Below are positions 54,131 to 64,000 of a stretch of 64,000 nucleotides of DNA, piece by piece; positions within the stretch are counted from its first letter, which is position 1, and each line of letters starts with the position of its first letter. Made by a program: the position numbers and the translations under genes. Origin of the DNA: Hygrophila difformis (taxonomy: Eukaryota; Streptophyta; Magnoliopsida; Lamiales; Acanthaceae); assembly GCA_030278955.1 (NCBI GenBank), contig JAOANR010000014.1, forward strand, positions 28,533,453-28,597,452. The letters are read 5' to 3'. The notes under the pieces were generated by a model, which worked only from the letters and a program-made list of their open reading frames with translations, did no database searches and was not told the DNA's origin.

Positions 54131-55735
54131 AAGAAGGGTTTTTTTTTTGTGACAATCCTGAAAAGGCTGGAGAAACAGAGTAATAGAAAAAACAAAACCA
54201 AAAAAAACCACCAAACCAAGCTATCTAAGACAAAACAATAACCCAGATGCATCATTCGCAATAGTCAATGCACAATCATCCGGCAGGAACGCTTATGTCG
54301 TATAGAACTCCACAGCCAAGGCAAGTTTCTTGCATAAACCATCTGCAACCTGATTTCCCTCACGAAAGATATGCTTTAGCGATCCACCCAACTCCCGCAT
54401 CTTCTCTCGAATCGCCCATATAATAGGCCAAAACCGATGACTTCTAAGCACACCACCATTAACCAATCTAACGGCTTCCAAAGAATCTGAATAAACCCTC
54501 ACTCCATTCCCTCCTTGCTGCACTGCAAAAGAGTCCTTCCATCAAAGCTAACAACTCCACTTCCAACAACATCCGATCTCCTCTTTGCCCGCCACACGCA
54601 CCAATAAAACGCCCATTAGCCGTCCTAAGCATAGCTGCAAAACCCGACTTGTGCTCTCCTTGCAACACACAGGTATCCGTGTGGAGAACCACCCCCTCAA
54701 CATCCTCCTCCCACCACCCGACATACTCACAGGCCTATTTCGCTGACCAACAAGCACGGCCTTTCGCAGCGCAGCCGCAAGCCACCCACACACCTGCTTC
54801 AATTTAACCCATCGAGTCATACACCCCTTAAACACCCTCTTACTCCTTTCACACCAAACCACCCATACAGCCGCAATGAAATCCACCCCATACACTGATA
54901 CCGCCCATTGGAGCCACCATCGATCAGCACCTGGAGGGACCTCGTTGACATTCAATACCCCTTGCAAGCCCATTTTATTCCATAAATTCCAAGCCCAATG
55001 TCACAAGAACAAGGCATGTCACCAATCCTCATACTCCTCTCCACATATCAAGCACAGTGGAGTAGTAGCCAAACCACGCTCATAACGCAACCCGTTAACA
55101 GGAAGTGCCTCATGACGCCCTAACCATAACAAAATACTGACTTTCTCCGGGATCCAAGTTTTCCAGATCCACCCCCATTCCTCCTGATCACTCTCGAAAT
55201 TGTTAAGCCATCGATAACCTGATGCCACCGTATACCTCCCATGAATATCCCCACGCTAATGCAATACATCCAACACACCAGCTACCAAAGACGGAATCGG
55301 AGCCTGGCGGATGTCGTCCTTGACATTGTCTGGTAACCAAGAATAGAGGCGTTCCAGATGGCCAAGAATTTCCATCTACAACGTCACTCACCTTCAACTC
55401 AAAATCTTGGTAATGCACAAAAGGCACCTGGTGGCATAGCCTTTCTCCTTTTCACCAAGCCGAGTACCAAAAAGAACAATTACTAGTCCCCAGCCACACA
55501 CCATAACCCTTCTCAACAATCGAACTAACCTTGCAAAGGGCCTTCCAAACTTTAGTCCCCCGATAATGTTCCCTAGGAAATTGGCCCTCGTCCACTTGAT
55601 ATTTATTCCTCATCACTTAAACCCATAATTTTTCCGAAGTCATTAAAAAATCCCAAACTTGCCTCCCAAGAAGAGCAATATTCATCCTATTTTGCTGAAG
55701 CCCCAAGCCTCCATTGCTCCGAGGTTGGGCAAGTG
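54131..55735 (-). mobile_element. LINE-2, 3' part of another L1-type element
   Basis: - strand remnants of RT end (PRSNGGLGLQQNRMNIALLG near 55660-55720), zinc-binding domain (GWIWKTWIPEKVSILLWLGR, CLICGEEYEDW at 55019-55228) and RNase H in several frames (EVELLALMEGL, VYSDSLEAVRLVNGG, HIFREGNQVADGLCKKL, 54293-54973). A run of about ten A on the - strand near 54140 could be its 3' tail. The 5' side is cut at 55735 by the CRM insertion. Confidence 0.85.
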
Positions 55736-56440
55736 TGCCATGGATCGGGATTAGACACAATATTCTATGATGAACAAGAGGATGAACAAAGATGAACAAG
55801 GATGAACTCAAAATGAAAATAAAAGGATAGGTTGAGATTTCCTTTACCGAAAGCTTAATCTTGAAACAATGGACACACTAAATGAGCCACGATTCCCTTG
55901 ATCAACAATCTTCAAGGTGTCGATACGATCAAGCCCATCTCAAGCTTGAAAGGAATTGCACCAACAAGGGAGAAATTCAAGATGACCTTCTAAATGCTCT
56001 CGGTTATCACCAAAGAGAAAACACTCAAATTTCTTAAATCATTCAAAAGGTACATTACAAAGTGTTGGTAATGCCCTATATATAGGCAAATCATATTACA
56101 CAGAATTAAACGACTTGCTATGTAAATTAAACAAGTACCAAAGCTACGAAAATAATAAAGTCTAAGTACATCCATAATGTGTTGGTGGTCTTGCTTGTGG
56201 GCCTTGAGTTCGTGTGGGTCTCGACACTTCTACTTCTTCATTAAGTTCCTTGGCCCAACATCTTCAATTAAATGGATTATCAATCTCGACCCATTTTTAT
56301 CCGGGTAGCTCAATTTCTGTTCCCACACCTCGGATTCATCGGATAGTATTTTGGCGATGGTGTTGAGGAACCTCTTGGCACGTTGCTTAGAGCAGGGTCC
56401 TTCCGGGATGCTAAGTGCTACAGTTCTGGCTCCCATGCCA
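55736..56440 (-). repeat. CRM-1 3' LTR
   Basis: 705 bp, + strand ends TGCCATGGATC and CCCATGCCA. The last 211 bases overlap the end of the gag-pol reading frame. Confidence 0.88.
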
Positions 56441-59400
56441 TCGCCACCCCCTTGGGAAGGTTGATCCATCAACCGTTCAGCATTTTCCTCATCCCTCTCG
56501 AACAGTGACAGATCTGCAACATTAAAGACAGGATTAATATGACCATATTCTTCAGATAATTGCAATTTGTACGCATTATTATTAATCCTTGCTAAAACTT
56601 TAAATGGTCCATCTCCTCGCAGAGATAATTTGTGGCGTCTGCTCGCTGGGAATCGTTCCTTTTTCCAATTGAGCCACACCCAATCTCCGGGATCAAGCTT
56701 CAGTTCCTTCCGACCACGGTTGTTATATTTGGCATAACCTTCAGCAGCTTTGACTAGTCTGTTCCTTACATCAGCATGCATTTCTTTGATTGCTCGCCCC
56801 CTGTCCTTGCCATTGATATTCAAATGCTCATTGCGAGGCAGTGGCAACAAATCAAGCGGTGTCAGTGGGTTAAACCCGTACACAACCTCAAATGGTGACA
56901 TATGTGTTGCGCTGTGTACATGTCTATTATATGCAAATTCAATGTAAGGTAAGCATTCATCCCAACTTTTACTGTTAGTAGCAGTGATAATTCTAAGTAA
57001 GTTACCTAAAACTCGATTTACTGCTTCAGTTTGCCCATCAGTTTGGGGGTGATATGCAGTGGAAAATAACAGTCTTGTCCCAATCTCAGCCCACAAGGAT
57101 TTCCAAAAATAACTTACAAATTTTGCGTCCCTGTCGGAAACAATCGTCCGTGGCACACCGTGGAGTCTCACAACTTCCTTGAAGAATATCTTGGCCACGT
57201 GGTGTGCATCGTTCGTTTTGGCACAGGGAATAAAATGAGCCATCTTCGAGAACCTGTCAACAACCACAAAAATAGAATCTTTAGCCCAAGCAGTGCGAGG
57301 CAATCCCAAAACGAAGTCCATAGATAAATCAATCCATGGCCCCTCTGGTGCAGGTAAGGCTTGATAAAGTCCATGTGGCTTGGTGGTTGACTTGGCCCTC
57401 AAACAGGTAATGCACTTGTTGATGAAGTCACTGACTTGTTTCTCCGTTCCTGGCCAATAAAAACGTTCAATTAGGACACTCATAGTTGCAATTCTACCAA
57501 AGTGACCCATCATGTCACCAGAATGTGCTTCAATAATTAGAAGTTCTCTGATGGATCCTTCTGGTATACATAATTTATTTTCAAAATAAAGAAAACCATT
57601 CAATTGAGAATATTCTTTAAAGGATATTTTGTCGGTTTTCTTGTAGATCTCCCCAAAATCAGCATCTTGAGCATATAAGTCCTTTATGTGCACGAATCCG
57701 ATCAGATGCGTAGTTGCAAAAGCTGCGAGATTCAGTCTTCTTGATAAGGCATCAGCAACCACGTTATCTTTCCCCTTCTTGTAACAGATCACATACGGGA
57801 ATGATTCAATGAATGAGCTCCATCGGGCATGTCTAGCATTTTTCAGTTGTCCCTGTCCTCGGATATGCTTCAGCGTCTCATGATCTGTGTGGATAATAAA
57901 CTCTCTCCCTCGCAAGTAGTGTTGCCATGTCCGCAATGCTTGTACCACAACATACAATTCCTTGTCATACGTGGAGTAGTTCAGTTGAGCTGCTCCAAAC
58001 TTCTCACTGTGGTAGGCAATCGGCTTCCCATCTTGCAACAATACTGCGCCCATGCCGGTTGCGGATGCGTCGCATTCGATCTCAAATGGAAGGTCAAAAT
58101 TCGGAAGTGCTAATACCGGCGCACGGGTGAGCTTATCCTTTAACTCTTCAAATGATTTTTGCTCCTTTAGTCCCCATTTGAATTGGAGCCCCTTCTTCAG
58201 CAATGAGGTCATCGGTGCGGCAATCACACTGAACTGTGGCACGAATCTTCTGAAAAACCCGCACATACCCAAAAATCTTCTTACTTCATTAACGTTGGTA
58301 GGTGATGTCCATTCAGAAATTGCTGTGATCTTGGACCCATCCACCTTCAGTCCATTTCCTCCAACGATGAAGCCTAAGAATGTGACTTCAGGCACGTGGA
58401 AGGTGCACTTCTCGAAATTTGCATAAAGCTCGGCCTTCCTCAGCTTGATAATTACCTGCACAACGTGCTTTACATGATCAGATTCGTTGTGACTATAAAT
58501 AAGAATGTTATCAAAATACACAACAACGAATTTTCCAATGAACTCCCTTAAAGTTTCATTCATGAGCCTCATAAATGTGGATAGAGCATTAGTAAGTCCG
58601 AAGGGCATCACGAGCGATTCATATAGCCCGAACTTGGTTTTGAAAGTTGTTTTCCATTCGTCTTCTGGCTGCATGCGGATCTGGTGATAACCGCTTTTCA
58701 GATCTATCTTCGTAAAAATACTTGCTCCACCGAGCTCATCGAGCATGTCATCGAGTCGCGGGATCGGATGGCGGTACTTGATTGCAATTGCATTAACAGC
58801 TCGGCAGTCAACACACATCCTCCACGTTCCATTTTTCTTCGGTACCAGCAATACCGGTACTGCACATGGAGATAGACTCTCCTGAACCCAGCCTTTGTCC
58901 AACAGTTCTTGAACTTGCTTTTGGACTTCTTTCGTTTCCTCGGGGTTCATGCGGTATGCAGGCCTATTCGGAACTGACGCTCCTGGTACGAAGTCAATCC
59001 GATGCTCTACACCTCTAAAAGGTGGTAACCTTACTGGCAGTTCTTCCGGAAAAACATCCATATTGTCTTGGAGCATCCTGCGAAAAATTTCAGGTACATT
59101 GAGTGTAGTAGGAGAGTTCTTAGAAGTTTCTTCAACTGGTTTAACAAAAGCTAGGAAACAGTGACCTGGTAGGGGTGCGTCCGCAATAGCTGCTTCCAGT
59201 TCTTGCTTTGTGAAAAGCAAGCATCGATCATGACCTGTCAAGGGTAAAGGAGATGGATTAGAATTATCAGAATCAATTATAATCCCTTTACCTCTCTGTT
59301 TTCTCTTGAACTCCTCTTCCTCCTTCCGGATGTTTTCCACTAAATTTCGATGGTCAATCTTAACAGTTTTCGGCGGTAGTGACTTCATAATTCTGCTTTG

Positions 59401-61407
59401 GCCATTGCGGAAAGAGAGGTCATTCTCTGTGCCTCTATAGATGACTCGTTTGTCGTACATCCAAGGTCGTCCTAATAACACATGACATGCGGTCATGGGC
59501 ACTACATCGCATAAAATCTCCTCTGAGTAAGGGCCGATGGTAACTGGCACCCTGGCTTGCTTCGCGACCTTTGTAGTCCCATGCTCGTTCATCCAGTTTA
59601 GATGATATGGCTTCACATGATCTTGCATTGGTAGTCCTAATCTACGCACAGTATACAAGCTTACAACGTTCACACAACTACCATTGTCTACAATCAGTGA
59701 GGCTACATTGCCCTTTAATTTACAATGATAGTGAAATAAATTCTCTCTCTGTTCCGGTGCATTGCTGTTGGATTCATCAGCTTTGTCAGCGGTCAATGCC
59801 CTCATGGCGATGAAATTCGTCACATACTCTTCTTCATCTTCTTCCAAGACTACTCGGCTCAGATCACCCCCATCTGGATACTGTTCATAACCACCATCTT
59901 CTTCTTCATGCTCAGCTTCCTCTCGCTCTTCATCAGAGTCAATTTCTTTCCAAGTTCCCGGTTCAATCATAACCATTCGCCTTTCTCTTCGCGGACAATC
60001 TCGGGAATAATGACCTTTCTGTCCACACTTGAAACAGGTGACATCCTTGACGTCCCGCTTGGGCTTATCCCTTTCATCTTTCCTGTATCGGTATGGATCC
60101 TTGAAATCTTTGCCCATCTCAAATGCTTTGGGCCTGTTGGGCCAGTCATCCTTAGGTGTATTGAGCTTTCCGCATCGGTCATGGGGCTTCGACGGTTGTT
60201 CATTTGACCTTGTTGTCCAATACTTGGTGGTATTTGAAATGATCGTGGACTTGACCGGTCTATCCCTCAGTTGGCGATCAATCTCAATGGCTAGCTGCAC
60301 CAAATGTTCCAAACCAGTGTATGTCCTTAATTTGATTTCTGCTAGGACCTCTCTTTTCAATCCTCTTTTGAACCTGGCTATCAGTAGCGGTTCATCCTTA
60401 TTGATATGGGCTCTCATCATGAGGCGTTCCAAGTCCTTGTAGTATTCGTCCACGGTTCGGTTACCCTGCACACAAAAATTAACCTTCATGTACAAGTCAT
60501 CAAAATAACTACTAGGAACAAACCTTTTTTTCATTGCATGCATCAGTTCGGCCCATGTAGAAATAGGGGGAAGTACTAGACGCTGTCCGTCGTGTTGAAT
60601 TTTCTGCCACCAAGTGAGAGCATAGTCCTTGAATTCACAAACGGCAAGTTGGATCTTTGTGAACTCGTTGTATTGTTGGCAATTGTAGATCAACTCAATA
60701 GATTGCCTCCAATCGATGAATTCCTCTAGATCATTCGTGCCCTTGAATGCCGGAATTGTGAATTTGATTCCTCGAAGATCAGCTTCTAGTCGGTTGTGCT
60801 CAACAGGGGCTCGATGTATGTCCTCTTCCTCGAAATCGTCTTCAGGAAGGTCCACTGGAGGGGGATTTATGTTTAGCCTCTGCCGAATGGGTTGATGTAA
60901 TGGCGGTCTTGGAGCTACTGCTGGGGCGGCAGGTGCCGGAGGGGGTGGTGGATTCTGGAACTAAGTATTTGTTGGGACCCGCGGCCGAGGTGGCGGCGGT
61001 GGTGCTGTTCGTGTGCCTCGTGGGCCTTGCTGTCTGTTGTATGTTCCAAATTGTACTTCCCTCTCCTCAATGGCTGCATCTGCTTCTTCCATGTCTGATC
61101 TGTTCACTCCACTTGTGCTTCCGGGGGTGACATTGGGAGGTGATGGAGTATGACAAAATGCTTCCTCAAGCCTGCGCTCAACTTGTTGCATCACTCGAGT
61201 CTGGAGCGCCCCTCCCCATAAGGAATTCCCTCTCGCTACTTCGGTAGCTAAGGTGTCTATGCGCTCAGTGATTTCAGTGACTCGCGCCTCAGTTTCATCT
61301 ACGGTTCGACGCATGGAATCAAAATCAAACCTTCGGGCTGTGGTCTCGGATAACGCCTGGATGGCGGCCATGATTTGGTCAAATCTTTGATCAGTACTTC
61401 CTGCCAT
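56230..61407 (-). pseudogene. gag-pol: CRM-1 gag-pol polyprotein, one stop codon and mutated RT
   Basis: 1726 codons from ATG 61407. The N-terminal coiled coil (MAGSTDQRFDQIMAAIQALS) leads to an in-frame TAG (60963-60961, codon 149) followed by an uninterrupted frame to TAA at 56230. Then come the gag domain (RGIKFTIPAFKGTNDLEEFI), the knuckle CFKCGQKGHYSRDC (about residue 460), protease (LIVDNGSCVNVVS, about 570), RT with YFDN where YFDD is expected (Asn codon 58509-58507), RNase H (IECDASATGMGAVLLQDGK, HTDHETLKHI), integrase with H-H-C-C and D, D, E (SMDFVLGLPR, SDRDAKFVSYFW, DGQTEAVNRVLGN), and a C-terminal GPCSKQRAKRFLNTI, the CR-type motif of CRM elements. Protease, gag and CR style identify the CRM clade, which favours centromeres. 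The YFDN change should abolish RT activity. Confidence 0.93.
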
Positions 61408-63296
61408 TTCAGTTCAAAAACAAAGAAAACTAGATATATGTATAAGAGGTTAGTAGAAATCAACAGGAAATTTGTAGAGTGATCTCACAAGTGTATCTCT
61501 CTCTGTAGGTCCGAATTCTCCACTAGTTGGTTCTAATAAGCCAGATAGTGCTCAACCGTATCAACCAACGACAGATGGTGGTAGAAATAAAAAATATGGG
61601 ACGCACAGTGCAAGAATCAGAATGCAGTGTTCGACTCTATCAATGAAAAGCACATATTCTGTGTGTGATTGCAGTGCGCAAATTATAGTTCGTAATTTTA
61701 ATCAGCCTGCAAGCAATAAATCCGATTCCTCACAATTTTAAAGTGTAAAGTAAAAAAAACCTCACAAAATAAAACACTCAGAATCACAAATATATGCCTC
61801 ACACACACAAACCCGAAAAAAAAATTCAACCAACTGCTGACAAGGGTCGCCAGGTAATAATCACTGTTGAGGAACTCCACTATCTGCAATTGCAGACGGA
61901 GCTTCAACTCTTTGATTTGTGAAATAAATCAGAGGAACAGTGCAAGCACTTATTCCTCGGGGAATTCCACTGTCAGGTGTAGACACTGACGGAACTTCAA
62001 CCCGATAGATTGTTCGTGATTTAAATCAGTGAAATCGAACAGTAAATTAAATACCCAATTTAATTTAATCAATTGAACAATAAAAATAATTGCCCAATTA
62101 ATTAAATCAAATTTTATACTACAATTCAATTTTTCTTTGCACAACCCACGTTGGAAATCTGGTTGGGCTTGTTGAAATTTGGCCCAAATTGCAAAACCCG
62201 CGATCGACACAGCAAATTGGATTAATTCAACTAGCAATTGGTGGGTGGGGTCCAAGAGGATGTTGCAATCCCAATTCGATTTTGTAATGCACGGGCAACA
62301 ATCAAAGGTGACATGTGGGGCGAGCGCCAATTAATGTCTTCAAGAAGGAGTATGGACGGGCATGCTCAATTTTAATTTTCAAAGGAGTAGTGTGCGCCTC
62401 TTTTCCTTTTAGACAATGAAAACCATGCACACACTGAGTCTTCTTTGTGTAGGCCCTAGTTTAGGAAATTATATGGGGTTTTCTCCAAACCAACTCATCC
62501 GCCCAAAAGAGTCCAAAGTGAATGTCCTTTTCTCAATTTATTGGTCTTGTATCTTGTGTCCCCTTAGCAAATTCCGATAACACCCTTGATATTGGCTTTA
62601 TGGATCAAGCAAAAATAATCAAGAACTCACTTGAAGGTCATATGGTGTTCATCCAAACTCCCAAGAACATTCAAACTTCCCAAGAACAAACCCTAATGTA
62701 TCCCAACACTCAAAATCACTCAACACTCATGGATTTAACGTTGCATAATAACCAATTAAGCTTACAAACCATATTTCAAATGCAAACATACACATATGAG
62801 AGGTCAAATATTTGAAAACTAACAACAAACACAAGAAAAAACAAGATCAAGAACTAAAAGGTATGTATTTTCGGATTTTTGCACAAGAACACACATAAAC
62901 TTCAAACTAGCATAACTTTTTCATCCGAACTCGGATTTGAGCAAAAAATATATGAAAACTCATCTACTCGACGAGATGATTCTAAATATATGCCCAGATT
63001 TCAGAGATTCAAACCAACCAGTTCAGAAACTGTGAAAACAGATTCTGCACAGATTTGTATTTTGAGAAATATTAGCCAAGAATTTCAAAAATTCATAGAA
63101 AATGATTTCCTTGACCAAAAATTTCGAATTTTATATGAATCTTTATGTAATCGACCCAATGAATCCAAATATCAACTCAGATTCAGGAAATATTCAAATG
63201 ATCAAAACGGATCTCGGATGAACAGTAACCGGTGGGCTATTTTTTGTGAGTTTTTGATTAAGGATGAAAGATATGGAAGAATAAAGGTCTAATCTA
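61408..63296 (-). other. CRM-1 5' leader
   Basis: About 1.9 kb between primer site and gag with no conserved ORF. It has two similar blocks, GAACTCCACTATCTGCAATT (61870-61889) and GAATTCCACTGTCAGGTGT (61963-61981), each followed by GACGGAGCTTC or GACGGAACTTC. The + strand open frame 62879-63292 looks like chance. Confidence 0.6.
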
Positions 63297-63309
63297 GGCT
63301 ACGATACCA
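63297..63309 (-). other. CRM-1 primer binding site
   Basis: - strand TGGTATCGTAGCC, a match at 11 of 13 positions to the initiator tRNA-Met complement (TGGTATCAGAGCC), five bases from the 5' LTR. Confidence 0.75.
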
Positions 63310-63314
63310 AAATA

Positions 63315-64000
63315 TGCCATGGATCGGGATTAGACACAATATTCTATGATGAACAAGAGGATGAACAAGGATGAACTCAAAATGAAAATAAAAGGATAGG
63401 TTGAGATTTCCTTTACCGAAAGCTTAATCTTGGAACAATGGACACACTAAATGAGCCACGATTCCCTTGAACAACAATCTTCAAGGTGTCGATACGATCA
63501 AGCCCATCTCAAGCTTGAAAGGAATTGCACCAACAAGGGAGAAATTCAAGATGACCTTCTAAATGCTCTCGGTTATCACCAAAGAGAAAACACTCAAATT
63601 TCTTAAATCATTCAAAAGGTACATTACAAAGTGTTGGTAATGCCCTATATATAGGCAAACCATATTACACAGAATTAAACGACTTGCTATGTAAATTAAA
63701 CAAGTACCAAAGCTACGAAAATAATAAAGTCTAAGTACATCCATAATGTGTTGGTGGTCTTGCTTGTGGGTCTTGAGTTCGTGTGGGTCTCGACACTTCT
63801 ACTTCTTCATTAAGTTCCTTGGCCCAACATCTTCAATTAAATGGATTATCAATCTCGACCCATTTTTATCCGGGTAGCTCAATTTCTGTTCCCACACCTC
63901 GGATTCATCGGATAGTATTTTGGCGATTGTGTTGAGGAACCTCTTGGCACGTTGCTTAGAGCAGGGTCCTTCCGGGATGCTAAGTGCTACAGTTCTGGCT
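63315..64000 (-). repeat. CRM-1 5' LTR, cut by window end
   Basis: 686 bp seen, matching 55736-56431. By comparison with the 3' LTR its end should lie about nine bases beyond the window. Confidence 0.9.

Larger units (their letters stand above)
55736..64000 (-). mobile_element. CRM-1, CRM-clade Ty3/gypsy retrotransposon
   Basis: 3' LTR 55736-56440, polypurine tract (complement TCGCCACCCCCTTGGG, 56441-56456), gag-pol 61407-56230, long leader, primer site and 5' LTR from 63315 to past the window end. The two LTRs agree closely over the compared 686 bases, apart from a 10-bp indel (near 55787-55803) and a few substitutions, so the insertion is recent. It interrupts LINE-2; AAGTG at 55731-55735 should be one half of the target duplication. 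Confidence 0.92.

Noticed and set aside
60855..60857. Apparent start of the CRM-1 polyprotein at 60855
   Set aside because: The codon is GTG. The frame continues upstream through one TAG to ATG 61407, whose sequence is gag-like.
62879..63292. 137-residue open frame on the + strand in the CRM-1 leader
   Set aside because: Antisense to the element, no domain, composition like the surrounding AT-rich DNA.

Overview
The window is nuclear DNA of a flowering plant, most likely a eudicot. Supporting this are intron-bearing fragments of plant genes (myosin XI, chloroplast trigger-factor-like TIG, zeta-carotene desaturase, oxidosqualene cyclase), plant-type LTR retrotransposons primed by initiator tRNA-Met, a plant mariner, a plant L1-type LINE and tRNA-derived SINEs. 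I see no intact ordinary host gene. The window is a graveyard and nursery of mobile DNA, and the interest lies in how the elements are built and nested.

Region 1 (1-7044, resuming at 41318 to about 42338) is a patchwork of short, intron-containing pieces of unrelated genes: the myosin XI neck, a GH1 beta-glucosidase, the 3' exons of zeta-carotene desaturase, a cytochrome P450 (opposite strand), the middle exons of TIG and an unidentified cysteine-rich gene. A decayed Helitron-like 3' end (hairpin, then CTAG before T) closes it at 42338. I infer a gene-capturing Helitron whose 5' end lies outside the window.

Region 2 (7045-41317) is one LTR retrotransposon, Gypsy-A, on the + strand, with a perfect 5-bp target duplication (ATAGA). 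It is inflated to 34 kb by nested insertions. A mariner (Mar-1, 12004-16487) sits between gag and protease and carries a fragment of a CBM48-domain gene. A second retrotransposon (Gypsy-B, 17295-35876, - strand) sits inside the reverse transcriptase and has had its gag to RT region replaced by a segment with an oppositely oriented plant ORF. A third, very young gag-only retrotransposon (Gypsy-C, 27693-35358, - strand, TSD CCCTA, two 2905-bp LTRs) sits inside the 5' LTR of Gypsy-B. Gypsy-A and -B share an extra coiled-coil ORF upstream of gag. All three share an iterated leader repeat and a stem-loop before the polypurine tract. The LTR start differs between Gypsy-A/B and Gypsy-C because different polypurine tracts are used.

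Region 3 (42339-49560) is AT-rich intergenic DNA. It holds two tandem SINEs with perfect 11-bp target duplications, an orphan first exon of a triterpene (oxidosqualene) cyclase, another Helitron-like end, a GC-rich stretch and a hAT-type non-autonomous element with an 8-bp target duplication.

Region 4 (about 49560-55735) holds two decayed L1-type LINEs on the - strand; one has a 40-bp direct repeat at an internal deletion junction.

Region 5 (55736-64000) is a recently inserted CRM-clade (centromeric-type) retrotransposon on the - strand. Its gag-pol frame runs into the 3' LTR, but it carries one in-frame stop and a mutated RT active site. The window ends about nine bases before the end of its 5' LTR.
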